NCBI RefSeq assembly: GCF_003387075.1
Contig: NZ_QUMQ01000001.1
Span: forward strand, 8,804,001 to 8,868,000
DNA length: 64,000 nucleotides
Origin: Asanoa ferruginea
GTDB lineage: Bacteria > Actinomycetota > Actinomycetes > Mycobacteriales > Micromonosporaceae
Reading direction: 5' to 3'
Below are positions 34,697-44,196 of this stretch, in pieces. The notes below the pieces were generated by a model. That model searched no databases. It was not told where the DNA came from and was given only the letters and a program-made list of their open reading frames with translations. Position numbers and translations under genes: made by a program. Every line of letters starts with the position of its first letter. Position 1 is the stretch's first letter.

Positions 34697-36313
34697 CTAG
34701 TGCTTCGCCTCGATCTCGCGCCGCTCCGGCGCACCCTCGACCGGCGGGTGGCCGGGCGAGACGGGTGCCTCGGCGGGACGCTCGAGCGGGCGGAAGAAGC
34801 CCTTGAGCGACGGGCCAAGGGCACCGAGCCGGTTCATCTTCTTGGGGACGACCCAGCCGGCGTAATCCAGTTCCTTGTGGTCGCTGCTGAGCGGCTGGTG
34901 CACCTCGTAGAAGCGGCCGTCGGGAGCGCGGCGGATGATGCCGGTCTCGACGCCGTGTGCCAGCACCTCACGGTCGTGCTGCTGGAGGCCAAGGCAGATC
35001 CGGTAGGTGACCCAGTAGAACAGCGGCGGCAGGATCAGCAGGCCGATGCGGCCGGCCCAGGTCATCGCGTTCAAGCTGATGTTGAACTTGTCGGCGATCA
35101 CGTCGTTGCCACCGGAGAGCACCAGGACCAGGAAGAACACGACCGCCATGACGCCGAGTGCGGTGCGCTGAGGCACGTCGCGGGGGCGCTGGAGCAGGTT
35201 GTGGATCTTGTTGTCCCGGTTGAGCCGCGCCTCGATGAACGGATACATCATCGGCAGCGTGGTCAAGATTCCAGGCAGCACCACCGTCGGCCAGAAGATC
35301 GGTGGAATGACGTAGCCGTGGCCGCCGCCGATGGGTATGCCGATGTTTATCTGCCAGGCCGGCATCAGACGGGTCGAGCCGTCGAGGAACATGACATACC
35401 AGTCGGGCTGGGACGCCGCCGAGACGACACCGGCCTCGTAGGGCCCGAAGAGCCAGATCGGGTTGATCTGCAGGACACCCGCGAGGACCGCGATCACACC
35501 GGCCACGGCCATGAAGAAGCCGGCCTGCTTGATCGTGTAGCGCGGGAAGAACCGCTCGCCGACCACGTTGGTGTTGGTGCGGCCGGGGCCGGGCCACTGG
35601 GTGTGCTTCTGCTTGAACACCAGCGCCAGGTGGACGGTGATCAACGCCAGCAGGATCGCCGGAATCAGCAGCACGTGGACGATGAAGAACCGGCTGATGA
35701 TGATGTCGCCCGGGAACTCGCCGTTGAAGATCGACGAGGTCGCCCAAGTGCCGATCAGCGGGATGGACAGCAGGATCGCCGAGGCGATCCGCAGGCCCGT
35801 GCCGGACAGCGCGTCGTCGGGGAGCGAGTAGCCGGTGAAGCCGGCGAGGAAGCCGATCCAGAACAGCAGCGAGCCGATGATCCAGTTGATCTCGCGCGGC
35901 TTGCGGAACGCACCGGTGAAGAAGATGCGCAGCATGTGCACGATGATCGCGGCCATGAAGACCAGCGCGGCCCAGTGGTGCATCTGGCGCATGACCAGAC
36001 CGCCGCGGACGTCGAACGACAGGTCGAGCGACGACGCGTAAGCGGCGGACATGTGCACGCCGCGCAGCGGTGCGTAGCTGCCGTCGTAGACGACCTCCTT
36101 GAGCGAAGGCTCGAAGAAGAGCGTCAGGAACGTGCCGGTCAGCAGCAGGACGATGAACGAGAAGAGCGCGATCTCGCCCAGCAGGAACGACCAGTGGTCG
36201 GGGAAGACCTTGTTGATGATGCCGCGCAGCGGGGTGGCTACGCCGAGCCGGTCCTCGACCTCGTTGCCGGCCTTCGCCGGCAGGGTCTTCAGGTCAATCT
36301 TTCGGCGCTTCAC
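34697..36313 (-). CDS. qcrB: Cytochrome bc1 complex cytochrome b subunit
   Basis: 538 residues, GTG start overlapping the qcrA stop by 4 bp. It carries the two b hemes and quinol sites of the actinobacterial bcc complex that forms a supercomplex with cytochrome aa3. Seen: hydrophobic helices throughout, [25 protein letters not shown] with heme-ligand His, [17 protein letters not shown] (Qo side), [23 protein letters not shown] with further His ligands, and the QcrB-specific extended C-terminus ending [19 protein letters not shown]. Last gene of ctaE-qcrCAB, followed by a strong terminator. Confidence 0.96.
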   Translation of the reverse strand: MKRRKIDLKTLPAKAGNEVEDRLGVATPLRGIINKVFPDHWSFLLGEIALFSFIVLLLTGTFLTLFFEPSLKEVVYDGSYAPLRGVHMSAAYASSLDLSFDVRGGLVMRQMHHWAALVFMAAIIVHMLRIFFTGAFRKPREINWIIGSLLFWIGFLAGFTGYSLPDDALSGTGLRIASAILLSIPLIGTWATSSIFNGEFPGDIIISRFFIVHVLLIPAILLALITVHLALVFKQKHTQWPGPGRTNTNVVGERFFPRYTIKQAGFFMAVAGVIAVLAGVLQINPIWLFGPYEAGVVSAASQPDWYVMFLDGSTRLMPAWQINIGIPIGGGHGYVIPPIFWPTVVLPGILTTLPMMYPFIEARLNRDNKIHNLLQRPRDVPQRTALGVMAVVFFLVLVLSGGNDVIADKFNISLNAMTWAGRIGLLILPPLFYWVTYRICLGLQQHDREVLAHGVETGIIRRAPDGRFYEVHQPLSSDHKELDYAGWVVPKKMNRLGALGPSLKGFFRPLERPAEAPVSPGHPPVEGAPERREIEAKH

Positions 36314-37446
36314 GGCCGCTCCCAGAAGTCAGGTCCGACGGTAGCCAGGTAGTCCGACCTCGCCACGAAGTATCCCTCGTCATCCACCCCGAGCGGAAGC
36401 TGCGGAAGGCTCCGGCTCGCGGGGCCGAACACGGGCTTGGCGTTCTCGGTGATTTGGAACTGCGACTGGTGGCACGGGCAGAGCAGGCGGTTGGTCTGCT
36501 GCTCGAAGAGGCTCGCCGGGCAACCCGCGTGGGTGCAGATCTTCGAGAACGCGATGAAGTCGCCGTACATGAAGCCGGTGCGGTTGTAGCTGTCGTGCGG
36601 CAGGCCCTGCGCGTTGCTGGCCCGGGCCACCGCGGCGTCGTCGGGCCGCAGGTGGATCAGCAGCGTCGGCGAGTCGGCGTGTGCGTTCGTCGCGCCCTCG
36701 GGGATGCCGGGGAAGACCGTCATCTGACCGCCGACGCTCACGTCGGCCGGGCGGATCGGGGTGCCGTCGTCGCGGGTCATCCGGACCAGCCGGGTGCCGC
36801 CGTTGGGCTCCTTGATCGGCGCCCAACCGGTGGTGAACATCTGGTTGTCGGCGTGTGGGTTCTTGATCAGGCCACCGATGATCGGGGCGGCGATCACCAC
36901 CGCGACCGGTGCGAGACCGGCGGCGGCCGCGAGCCCGAGCAGCGGGCGCCGCTTCACGCCGAGCTCCTCGACCATGTAGGTCAGCGTCTGGCCGACCGCC
37001 CGGCGGTCGCTCTCGGGGGCGCCGCCGTCGTGCCGGTCCTGGATCGAGACCTCCTTGGGCAGCAGCTTCTTGCCCCAGGTCAGGATGCCGAACGCGATGA
37101 ACAGGAACATCAGGCCGAGCGTCACGCCGAGCAGCGGCGTGTAGAGCTTGTAAAGCGAGTCGCCGGTCTTGTAGCGCCAGGGCCAGACGATGTAGAGCAC
37201 CACGAAGGCGGTGCCGAACAGGCCGGTGAGCAGGAAGAACAGCGAGACCGTGCGGTTCATCCGGCGCTCGAGCCGGGAACCCTTCTCGGGGTATTGCGGC
37301 TCGTAGTGCACGATCTCGACGCCGTCCTGGCGGGCGGCCGCCTTGACCTTCTCGAAGCGCGTCGTACGCGGGTCGTCGTAATCGATCTCCTCCGGAACGG
37401 ACGACCCGTGGCCGTTGCCGTTGGACCCGGTGGTCTGGACACTCAT
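36310..37446 (-). CDS. qcrA: Cytochrome bc1 complex Rieske iron-sulfur subunit
   Basis: 378 residues from the ATG at 37446, overlapping the qcrC stop (ATGA). Three transmembrane helices (about 66-88, 103-123 and 170-192) rather than one are the actinobacterial form. The [2Fe-2S] site is CTHAGC (C304, H306, C309) and CPCHQSQF (C323, C325, H326), with Cys ligands and the disulfide pair both present. It moves electrons from quinol in QcrB to the heme c of QcrC outside the membrane. Confidence 0.96.
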   Translation of the reverse strand: MSVQTTGSNGNGHGSSVPEEIDYDDPRTTRFEKVKAAARQDGVEIVHYEPQYPEKGSRLERRMNRTVSLFFLLTGLFGTAFVVLYIVWPWRYKTGDSLYKLYTPLLGVTLGLMFLFIAFGILTWGKKLLPKEVSIQDRHDGGAPESDRRAVGQTLTYMVEELGVKRRPLLGLAAAAGLAPVAVVIAAPIIGGLIKNPHADNQMFTTGWAPIKEPNGGTRLVRMTRDDGTPIRPADVSVGGQMTVFPGIPEGATNAHADSPTLLIHLRPDDAAVARASNAQGLPHDSYNRTGFMYGDFIAFSKICTHAGCPASLFEQQTNRLLCPCHQSQFQITENAKPVFGPASRSLPQLPLGVDDEGYFVARSDYLATVGPDFWERP

Positions 37447-38273
37447 GACTTCCCCGCAATCCACAGTGCCGTGAAGATCAGCGCGGTCATGCCTACGACG
37501 AAGACCGCCAGGCCCTCCGTCGTCGGGCCGAGCCGGCCGAGGTTGAAGCCGCCCGGGTCGCGGTCCTTCAGCGTCTCCTGCACATAGGCGACCACGTCGC
37601 GCTTCTGCTCCGGAGTGAGCTGGTTGTCGCCGAAGACCGGCATGTTCTGCGGGCCGGAGAGCATCGCGGCCCAGATGACCCGGTCGGTGGTGTCGCTGAG
37701 CCGGGGCGCGAACTTGCCCGACGACAGCGCGCCGCCACCGCCACCGAAGGCATGGCACGACGAGCAGTTGAGCCGGAAGATCTGGCCACCCGCCGCGACG
37801 TCACCGCCCGAGTGCAGGTTGTCACCGTCCGGAAGCGCCGGGCCACCGCCGAGCTCCTGCACGTATTGCGCGATCTGCCGGGTCTGCTCCTCGTCGAAGA
37901 CGGGGGGCTTCTCGAGCGCCTGCGCGTTCTGCGAGCCGAGCGGCATGCGGCCGGTGCCGACCTGGAATTCGACCGAGGCGGCGCCGACGCCGATCAGGCT
38001 CGGGCCGCGACCCTCGATGCCCTGGCCGTTCATGCCATGGCAGCTGATGCAGCTGTTGTCGAACAGCGCCTTGCCCTCCATGGCGGCCGGCGACAGCGGC
38101 GCGTCCTGGGCGGAGATCGCCGGTGCGAACGCGGTGTAGAGGCCGCCGGCCAGCGCGAGGGCCGCGATCAACCGGAGGGCCGAACCCACCCGGCGGCGGG
38201 CCCGGCTCCGCGGCACGGCGCGCCGACTGCGCATCCGGGCGAGCAGACCGCCGGACCGGTGCGGAGATGTCAT
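37443..38273 (-). CDS. qcrC: Diheme cytochrome c of the bcc complex
   Basis: 276 residues. A basic N-terminus and signal anchor (about 33-53), two CxxCH heme sites (CISCH at 75-79 and CSSCH at 170-174), then a C-terminal transmembrane helix (LAVFVVGMTALIFTALWI). Two c-type hemes in one subunit are characteristic of actinobacteria, which lack soluble cytochrome c; it hands electrons directly to cytochrome oxidase. Between ctaE and qcrA in the conserved order. Confidence 0.96.
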   Translation of the reverse strand: MTSPHRSGGLLARMRSRRAVPRSRARRRVGSALRLIAALALAGGLYTAFAPAISAQDAPLSPAAMEGKALFDNSCISCHGMNGQGIEGRGPSLIGVGAASVEFQVGTGRMPLGSQNAQALEKPPVFDEEQTRQIAQYVQELGGGPALPDGDNLHSGGDVAAGGQIFRLNCSSCHAFGGGGGALSSGKFAPRLSDTTDRVIWAAMLSGPQNMPVFGDNQLTPEQKRDVVAYVQETLKDRDPGGFNLGRLGPTTEGLAVFVVGMTALIFTALWIAGKS

Positions 38274-38346
38274 CAGGCTTTGTCCTTCACGGGTGTGCGA
38301 CCTTGTCCCTGGGACGACGCGGGGGTCGGAAACGTGACGCTCATGA

Positions 38347-38946
38347 TCACTGGAGACCGTAGATCATGAGGAAGAGTCCGATCCAGACGACGTCGACGAA
38401 GTGCCAGTAGTAGGACACGACGATGGCGGACGTGGCCTGCGCCGGGGTGAAGCGCCCCATCGTCGTCCGGATCATGTAGATGATGAAGGCGATGAGACCG
38501 CCGGCCACGTGGAGCCCGTGGAAGCCGGTGGTCAGGTAGAACATGGAGCCGTAACCGTCCGTGTTGATCTTAATGCCTTCGCCGACCAGCTTGTGGTATT
38601 CGAAGAGCTGGCCGCACAGGAAGGTCAGACCCATCAGGAACGTCAGGGTGAACCACTGCCGCAGCTTGAAGACGTCACCGCGCTCGGCCGCGAACACGCC
38701 CATCTGGCAGGTGATCGACGAGAGCACCAGGATGACCGTGAACGTCGTCGCGTAGGGCACGTTCAACTCGGGCGTATGTTCCGCCCAGAGCTGTGGCGCC
38801 GCGGCGCGGATCGAGAAGTACATCGCGAACAGAGCCGCGAAGAACATCAGTTCGCTGGAGAGCCAGACGATGGTTCCCACGCTGACCATGTTTGGTCTAG
38901 TCAGGGAATGGATCCGGCTCTTGTCGATCGCTGGGGCCGCAGTCAC
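38347..38946 (-). CDS. ctaE: Cytochrome c oxidase subunit III
   Basis: 199 residues from the GTG at 38946; the frame extends to 39030 but those residues show no homology. Five hydrophobic helices; typical segments are [47 protein letters not shown] and [21 protein letters not shown]. Subunit III stabilises the aa3 oxidase. It opens the ctaE-qcrCAB operon, divergent from a CtaG-like gene. ctaD is not in this window. Confidence 0.94.
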   Translation of the reverse strand: MTAAPAIDKSRIHSLTRPNMVSVGTIVWLSSELMFFAALFAMYFSIRAAAPQLWAEHTPELNVPYATTFTVILVLSSITCQMGVFAAERGDVFKLRQWFTLTFLMGLTFLCGQLFEYHKLVGEGIKINTDGYGSMFYLTTGFHGLHVAGGLIAFIIYMIRTTMGRFTPAQATSAIVVSYYWHFVDVVWIGLFLMIYGLQ

Positions 38947-39049
38947 GCGGTCATTATTGCGCCCTACGAGCGAAGACGATCGCGGGGGTGCGCCCGGCGC
39001 GTCGCGGCCCGGCAAATTGCCGCAAGCCACCCCGGACTAGCCTGACGAC

Positions 39050-39973
39050 GTGGTCCTGGCAGAAACGCCGCCGCCATTCAGCGTGGCGGAGGTCTTCACG
39101 GAGATCCGGCTCAATAGCTGGATCGCGGTCGTGCTGGTCGTGGCGGCCGGCGTCTACCTCTACGGTGTGCACAAGCTGCGGACGCGCGGCGACCGCTGGC
39201 CGGTCTCGCGCACGCTTTTCTTCCTGTTTCCCGGCCTTGGCGGTATCGCCTCGGTTACGGTCAGTGGCCTGCACGCCTATGACGAGACGTTGCTCTCCGT
39301 CCACATGGTGCAGCACATGGTGCTCTCCATGGTCGCGCCGATCTTCCTCGCGCTGGGCGCGCCGATGACGCTGGCCCTGCGCACGCTGCACGGCGCGCCG
39401 CGTCGCCGGCTGCTCGCCGTGGTGCACAGCCGGGTCGCCAAGGTGTTCACCTTCCCGCTGGTGGCGTTCGGCCTGTTCATCGCCACGCCGTTCGCGCTCT
39501 ACTTCACCGGCCTCTACGAGCAGACCCTGCGGCACACCTGGCTGCACGAGCTGACCCACGCGCACTTCATCCTCGTCGGCTGCCTGTTCTTCTGGCCGCT
39601 GCTCGGCCTCGACCCGCTGCCCGGCCGCTGGCCCTACCCGGCCCGCGCGCTGCTGATGCTGCTCTCGGTGCCGTTCCACACGGTGCTCGGCCTGACCATC
39701 ATGCAGAGCACCACGCTGCTCGGCGGCGACTACTACCCGTCACTGCACCTGGACTGGGTCAACCCGTTCGACGACCAGAAAGCGGCCGGCGGCATCCTCT
39801 GGGCGGGCGGCGAGTTCGTCAGTGTGACGATGATCGCGGTGCTGGTGGTGCAGTGGATCAAAGCCTCCGAGCGGGAGGCCCGCCGGGTCGACCGGGAGCT
39901 CGATCGCCAGGAGGCCCGGGAGCGGGCTCAAGATCAAAACGACGCGACGGTACGATCGGCGGCGCGCGACTAA
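39050..39973 (+). CDS. Cytochrome c oxidase assembly protein, caa3_CtaG family
   Basis: 307 residues from a GTG. Six or seven hydrophobic helices with conserved His residues in SVHMVQHMVLSMVAPIFLALGAPM and HELTHAHFILVGCLFFWPLLG, and PFHTVLGLTIMQS; a charged C-terminal tail follows. CtaG proteins help insert copper into cytochrome oxidase. Divergent from ctaE over 103 bp, so oxidase subunits and the assembly factor may share regulation. Confidence 0.9.
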   Translation: MVLAETPPPFSVAEVFTEIRLNSWIAVVLVVAAGVYLYGVHKLRTRGDRWPVSRTLFFLFPGLGGIASVTVSGLHAYDETLLSVHMVQHMVLSMVAPIFLALGAPMTLALRTLHGAPRRRLLAVVHSRVAKVFTFPLVAFGLFIATPFALYFTGLYEQTLRHTWLHELTHAHFILVGCLFFWPLLGLDPLPGRWPYPARALLMLLSVPFHTVLGLTIMQSTTLLGGDYYPSLHLDWVNPFDDQKAAGGILWAGGEFVSVTMIAVLVVQWIKASEREARRVDRELDRQEARERAQDQNDATVRSAARD

Positions 39974-39991
39974 ACACGTGGGAGCCTTTCG

Positions 39992-40408
39992 ATGACCGAC
40001 CGCACGTACACCGTCCTGCTCTACAGCGACGACCCCAAGGTGCGCGACCGCATGCGCCTGGCCGTGGGCACCCGACCCGCTGCTGACCTGCAGGTCGAGT
40101 TCGTCGAGGCCGACGACTACGACGCCTGCGTCCGCCTGGTCGACGACTACGAGATCGACCTGATGCTGCTCGACGGCGAGGCGACCCCGGCCGGCGGCCT
40201 GGGCCTGGCCCGGCAGATCAAGGACGACCGCCCCAACGCCTCCCCGCCCGTGTGCGTGGTGATCGCGCGGGCCGCCGACCGCTGGCTGGCCGCCTACGCC
40301 CAGGTCGAGGGCACCCTGATGTTCCCGCTCGACCCGATCGAGACCGGCCGCACCGTCGCGGCGATGCTGCGTTCCTACGCGGCCGGCGGCCCGGTCACCG
40401 CCGCCTGA
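39992..40408 (+). CDS. Atypical receiver-domain protein
   Basis: 138 residues, an isolated CheY-like domain. The acidic pair is D13-D14 and the phospho-acceptor would be D61 ([13 protein letters not shown]). The Thr/Ser usually found after strand 4 is A92 (VVIARAADR), and the usual Lys after strand 5 is L113 (TLMFPLDP). Without those two residues normal phospho-switching is doubtful. Lies between the CtaG-like gene and trpD; role unknown. Confidence 0.8.
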   Translation: MTDRTYTVLLYSDDPKVRDRMRLAVGTRPAADLQVEFVEADDYDACVRLVDDYEIDLMLLDGEATPAGGLGLARQIKDDRPNASPPVCVVIARAADRWLAAYAQVEGTLMFPLDPIETGRTVAAMLRSYAAGGPVTAA

Positions 40409-40449
40409 CCTTTCACCCGACACCTCTGGCCCGCCACGGGAGGCCCGGC

Positions 40450-41511
40450 ATGGGCGATCGGACCTGGCCCCACCTGCTCACCGCGCTGCTGCGCGGCGAG
40501 GAGCTAGCGACGCCCGACACCGCCTGGGCGATGGGCGAGATCATGGCCGGCGCGGCCACCCCGGCCCAGATCGCCGCGTTCGTGATGGCGCTGCGGGCCA
40601 AGGGCGAGACGCCGGGCGAGGTGGCCGGCCTGGTCGAGGCGATGCTCGCCGCCTCGGTCACCGTCGACCTGCCCGAGGAGATCCGCGCCGACGCGGTCGA
40701 CGTGGTCGGCACCGGCGGCGACCGGGCCCACACGGTCAACATCTCGACGATGGCGGCGATCGTGGCCGCTTCGGCCGGCGTCCGGGTCGTCAAACACGGC
40801 AACCGCGCCGCGTCGTCCCTGTGCGGCACCGCCGACCTGCTCGAACACTTCGGCATCCCACTCGAGCTGGGCCCGGCCGGGGTGGCCCGCACCGTGACTG
40901 AGGCAGGCATCGGCTTCTGCTTCGCGGCCCGCTTCCACCCGGGCATGCGGCACGCCGGCCCGACCCGGCGCGAGATCGGCGTACCCACCGCCTTCAACTT
41001 CCTGGGCCCCCTGAGCAACCCGGCGCGGCCGCGCTCCGGCCTGGTCGGCTGCTTCGACGACCGGATGGCGCCGGTAATGGCCGCGGTGTTCGCGGCCCGC
41101 GGCGACTCGGTGCTGGTGGTCCGCGGCGAAGACGGCCTCGACGAGATCAGCACGGCAGCGCCCACCCGGGTGTGGGTGGCCCGCGAGGGCGCGGTCCACG
41201 AGACCCGCCTGGACACGGTCGACCTGGGTCTCCCCCGCTCAGAGCCCGGCGACCTACGCGGCGGCGACGCCACCTTCAACGCCGACGCGGCCCGCCGCGT
41301 ATTCGCCGGCGAAAAGGGCCCGGTCCGCGACGCCACCCTGATCAACGCCGCGGCCGCGCTGGTCGCACACGCCGGCGCCACCAGCGACCTGGAGCCGGCT
41401 CTGGCAGCCGCATTGGACCGCGTGGCCACGGCAGTCGACACCGGCGCGGCAGCGACCCTCCTGGACCACTGGGTGTCGGTCGCGAAGGTTGCCCGCGCCG
41501 AAGGCCTGTAG
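40450..41511 (+). CDS. trpD: Anthranilate phosphoribosyltransferase
   Basis: 353 residues from the ATG at 40450. It joins PRPP to anthranilate in tryptophan synthesis. The PRPP loop [16 protein letters not shown] is at about 84-99, [19 protein letters not shown] near 117-135, and [20 protein letters not shown] and [12 protein letters not shown] further on. No other trp gene is near; a stand-alone trpD beside ctaE/qcr genes is the usual actinobacterial location. Confidence 0.95.
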   Translation: MGDRTWPHLLTALLRGEELATPDTAWAMGEIMAGAATPAQIAAFVMALRAKGETPGEVAGLVEAMLAASVTVDLPEEIRADAVDVVGTGGDRAHTVNISTMAAIVAASAGVRVVKHGNRAASSLCGTADLLEHFGIPLELGPAGVARTVTEAGIGFCFAARFHPGMRHAGPTRREIGVPTAFNFLGPLSNPARPRSGLVGCFDDRMAPVMAAVFAARGDSVLVVRGEDGLDEISTAAPTRVWVAREGAVHETRLDTVDLGLPRSEPGDLRGGDATFNADAARRVFAGEKGPVRDATLINAAAALVAHAGATSDLEPALAAALDRVATAVDTGAAATLLDHWVSVAKVARAEGL

Positions 41512-41550
41512 CCCGCGGGGCCTGGCGGCGGCCGGCTCGGCCTGACGGTC

Positions 41551-41700
41551 GGTGATCGTTTGCATCCGATCAGCGCCGGAACGTCGCCTCCGCATGATCA
41601 TTTGCAGCTCATCAACACCCAGCCCGGCGTCTCGCGCAGATCGGGCACACCTGATCACGACAGAGTCCCTGGACCACCCAGACCCGACACACATGATCAA
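41551..41700 (+). repeat. TGATC/TTTGCA block, copy B
   Basis: GGTGATCGTTTGCA, then ATGATCATTTGCAGCTCATC, then CGGCGTCTCGCGCAGATC and CACACATGATCA occur in this order. Island C (52440-52546) shows the same words in the same order. TGATC-containing words recur five times here. Confidence 0.75.
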
Positions 41701-41759
41701 GAACACGTGGCGAATCGTGTTGGACGCCAATCACAGCGGGCCGCGGCGGCCGATTCTGC

Positions 41760-41809
41760 AGATCTAGGAAAATGGATGTAGCTATAGCTACATCCATTTT
41801 CCTAGATCT
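41760..41809. repeat. 50-bp palindrome, copy B (perfect)
   Basis: All 25 pairs match. Ends AGATCTAGG / CCTAGATCT, centre GCTATAGC, like the copies at 4724 and 52660. Relative to copy A, arm positions 15, 16, 17 and 21 are changed on both strands so pairing is kept. The two strands read identically; in one frame both encode SRKMDVAIATSIFLDL, a spurious peptide. Confidence 0.97.
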
Positions 41810-41994
41810 CGTGTAGGCCCGGCGTGTCGATTCCGCCACGCCGTTATAGCCGGCGCTGGTGCCCAGGCCACGCGAAGTCAGCGGCGCGCGAAGCCCGCGG
41901 CTGCACAGTGCGGCATGCTCCGGGCACGCCGCTCGGAGCGAGCCGCTAAGCACGGGGCCGCGCGCGAAGCGGCGGGCGCAAGCCGGCGGGCGCA

Positions 41995-42235
41995 AGCCGG
42001 CGGCTCGTGTTTGGGGATCGCCCGACGCAGCCGAGCAAAGCGCGAGCCGGCGGTTCGTGCTTGCGGCTCGCCCGACGCAGCCGCACGGAGGCGGCGGCGC
42101 GCGAGGCGCGAGCCGTCTCCGTGTGTGCGGGTCGCCCGACGCAGCCGCGCAAGGCGCGAGCCGGCGGGCGCGAGCCCGCGGTTCGTGTGTGCGGCTCGCC
42201 CGACGCAGCCGCGCGGGGCGGTGGCGCTCGAGGCA
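41995..42235 (+). repeat. Imperfect GC-rich tandem repeats of island B
   Basis: Four copies with the core GCTCGCCCGACGCAGCCGCG, usually preceded by TTCGTGTGTGCG and separated by GCGCGAGCCGGCGG-like spacers. Unit length varies from about 50 to 70 bp. Sequence is unlike the repeats of islands A and C. Confidence 0.8.
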
Positions 42236-42400
42236 AGCGGCTCGTCGTGCCGCCCGCTCGGGCGCAGGCCGCGCGAGGCAGCCCAGCGGCAATGCGAACG
42301 CGAGGTCGTGGCGGGTGGCGGTGAGTCGCGGCAGACGCCGCACATTTCGTCGCACCCCGCCGGCAGCGTCAAGCAGAACCACACACCAACCCGCACTGTA

Positions 42401-42541
42401 GGGCGGATCTCCTCGTCGGGCGCAGCCCACAAACCAGGATCTGCGGATGGGGACAAGGTGGAGCGCCCTACTGGACGAACGACCTTGTCCCCATCCGCAG
42501 ATCCTGGTGCCCTAAGCGAAGCCCGACGAGGAGATCCGCCC
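42401..42541. repeat. 141-bp nested cruciform
   Basis: Two perfect stems are nested. The outer is 21 bp (42401-42421 with 42521-42541, GGGCGGATCTCC...). The inner is 26 bp (42434-42459 with 42482-42507, CCAGGATCTGCGG...). The central loop is 22 bases; short unpaired spacers separate the stems. Both contain a GGATCT word. Confidence 0.95.
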
Positions 42542-42692
42542 CCACGGGCTGGCATCTTCTTCGAGCGGCCGGGGCCGGGGCAGCGCCCCGGTGGGGTCCG
42601 GGGCGAAGCCCCGCATCAAACCGCGGACCAGGCAAGCGAAGCGATCCCCGGCGGGAGCAGCGGTCCGGACCGAAGCGGACCCGGGCAAAGAA

Positions 42693-42722
42693 AAAGGCCG
42701 GCCCGATAAGGGGCCGGCCTTT
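42693..42722 (-). terminator. Intrinsic terminator of ctaC-ctaF
   Basis: AAAGGCCGGCCC and its complement form a perfect 12-bp stem around a 6-base loop; on the minus strand it is followed by TTTTTCTTTG. It lies 10 bp past the ctaF stop. Confidence 0.9.
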
Positions 42723-42732
42723 AAGAAGAAGC

Positions 42733-43158
42733 TCAGTGCTCCGCGGTGCGGCGGGTGCCGGTGTAGTACTCGAAGATCAGGCCGCAGGCGGTCATGATGA
42801 CGGAGATCAGGCCGATGGCCAGGAGCCACACCTGCCAGAACACCAGGCCGAGGCCCGCGATCGTGGCGGCCAGGGCGATCCCGAACGGCCAGTAGCTGCC
42901 CGGGCTGAAGAAGCCGATCTCGCCCGCGCCGTCGGCGATCTCGCCGTCGGAGCGGTCTTCCGGGCGCGGCTCGATGCGGCGGCTGACGAACCAGAAGAAG
43001 CCGCCGCACATCGTTGTGAGCAGGAAGCTCAGCGCCAGCGCGACCGTGCCCACCCAGTCGATGCCCTGGGTCTGTGCGTTGGTCCAGAACGCGTACACGA
43101 ACGTGGCGGCGAACAGGAACGCCGAGATGACGCTGAACAGTTTCCATTCGGTGCGCAT
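42733..43158 (-). CDS. ctaF: Actinobacterial cytochrome c oxidase subunit IV
   Basis: 141 residues with four hydrophobic helices, the first being KLFSVISAFLFAATFVYAFW. The central segment (RIEPRPEDRSDGEIADGAGEIGFFSPGS in pieces) is the hydrophilic loop typical of CtaF, and WPFGIALAATIAGLGLVFWQVWLL follows. Found only in the aa3 oxidase of actinobacteria. Starts 9 bp after ctaC and is followed by a strong intrinsic terminator. Confidence 0.93.
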   Translation of the reverse strand: MRTEWKLFSVISAFLFAATFVYAFWTNAQTQGIDWVGTVALALSFLLTTMCGGFFWFVSRRIEPRPEDRSDGEIADGAGEIGFFSPGSYWPFGIALAATIAGLGLVFWQVWLLAIGLISVIMTACGLIFEYYTGTRRTAEH

Positions 43159-43167
43159 GGCGGCCTC

Positions 43168-44091
43168 TCAGCTCCCCGTGCCGGCGGCGGTGCCGCCCGG
43201 GTTGAAGTTCGACTGGTCACGTCGCGTCGGGAAGGGCGACGTAGTCGACGCCAGCGGGTCCTGGCCGATCGACTGGAGGGCCTGCTGGGTGCTCTGGCCG
43301 GCCTGCTTCGCCGCGAGGAACTTGTCGTAGTCGGCGCCGGAGACGGCGCGCAGCTCGAAGTTCATCATCGAGTGGTAGGTGCCGCAGAGTTCCGCGCAGC
43401 GGCCGACGTAGGCGCCCGTCTGGTCGATCGTGACCTCGAAGACGTTGCGCACGTTGCCCGGGAACACGTCTCGCTTGAACAGCAGCTCGGGCACCCAGAA
43501 CGAGTGGATGACGTCGCGGCTGGTCTCCTCGAACCGGATCGTGCGGCCGGTCGGCAGCACCAGCACCGGGATGATCTCGGTGGTGCCCAGGGTGGACGTG
43601 ACGGTCTTGCCAACCCGGCTGCCCTCGGTCGGGCCGTCCTGGTAGTTGAACTGCCAGTTCCACTTGAACGCCTCGACCTCGACGGTCACGGCCGGGTTGG
43701 TGGTCGTGCGGTTGATGTCGGTCTGCACGATCGCCGTGTAGTAGAAGAGCACCGACACGACCAGCACCGGAGCGATGGTGTAGAGGAACTCCATCGGCAT
43801 GTTGAACCGGGTCTGCACCGGCAGCTTCTCGCCACGCTTGCGGTAGCGGATCACGCACCAGAAGATCAGGCCCCAGACGAAGACACCGACGATCAGCGCC
43901 GCGACAACCGAGCCGATCCACAGGTCGTACATCCGCTTGGACTGCTCGGTGATGCCATTCTGCGGCCAACCGAAACCGTCGACGTGACTGCCGACGTCGC
44001 AACCGGACAGCAGCACCAGCACCGCACCGGTGACGGCGAAGGCGGCCAACCGGACGACTGCCGGCCGCGCTTTCGAACGCTTAGCGGACAC
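43168..44091 (-). CDS. ctaC: Cytochrome c oxidase subunit II
   Basis: 307 residues, an exported lipoprotein with lipobox VLLSGC (C31) and two transmembrane helices (about 57-80 and 105-122). The CuA domain holds H196 (DVIHSFWVPELLF) and the cluster CAELCGTYHSMMNF with C232, C236, H240. An insertion between EFLYTIAPVL and the CuA domain is normal in actinobacteria, where QcrC docks directly. It accepts electrons from the bcc complex. Cluster includes ctaF but not ctaD. Confidence 0.95.
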   Translation of the reverse strand: MSAKRSKARPAVVRLAAFAVTGAVLVLLSGCDVGSHVDGFGWPQNGITEQSKRMYDLWIGSVVAALIVGVFVWGLIFWCVIRYRKRGEKLPVQTRFNMPMEFLYTIAPVLVVSVLFYYTAIVQTDINRTTTNPAVTVEVEAFKWNWQFNYQDGPTEGSRVGKTVTSTLGTTEIIPVLVLPTGRTIRFEETSRDVIHSFWVPELLFKRDVFPGNVRNVFEVTIDQTGAYVGRCAELCGTYHSMMNFELRAVSGADYDKFLAAKQAGQSTQQALQSIGQDPLASTTSPFPTRRDQSNFNPGGTAAGTGS

Positions 44092-44196
44092 CTTGTGGTC
44101 CTGCCCCTCTCGTACCTGCCGTCACCGACGGTCGCAGATTACTCGACCAAGGTCCGCATAGCGCTCCGGGGGTCGGCGCGGCGCCGGGGATAACGT

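Larger units (their letters stand above)
41512..42732. other. Palindrome island B (gene-free, 1.2 kb)
   Basis: Lies between the convergent trpD and ctaF genes. Contents in order: a TGATC/TTTGCA block (41551-41700) also found in island C, the perfect 50-bp palindrome (41760-41809), GC-rich tandem repeats (41995-42235), a 141-bp cruciform (42401-42541), two small GC hairpins (about 42573-42613) and the ctaF terminator. All open frames cross these repeats and give Arg/Ala-rich peptides with no recognisable domain. Confidence 0.85.

Noticed and set aside
42733-44091. Loss of ctaD as a defect of the oxidase cluster
   Set aside because: In actinobacteria such as mycobacteria ctaD is commonly encoded apart from ctaC/ctaE, so its absence from this window is not by itself unusual.
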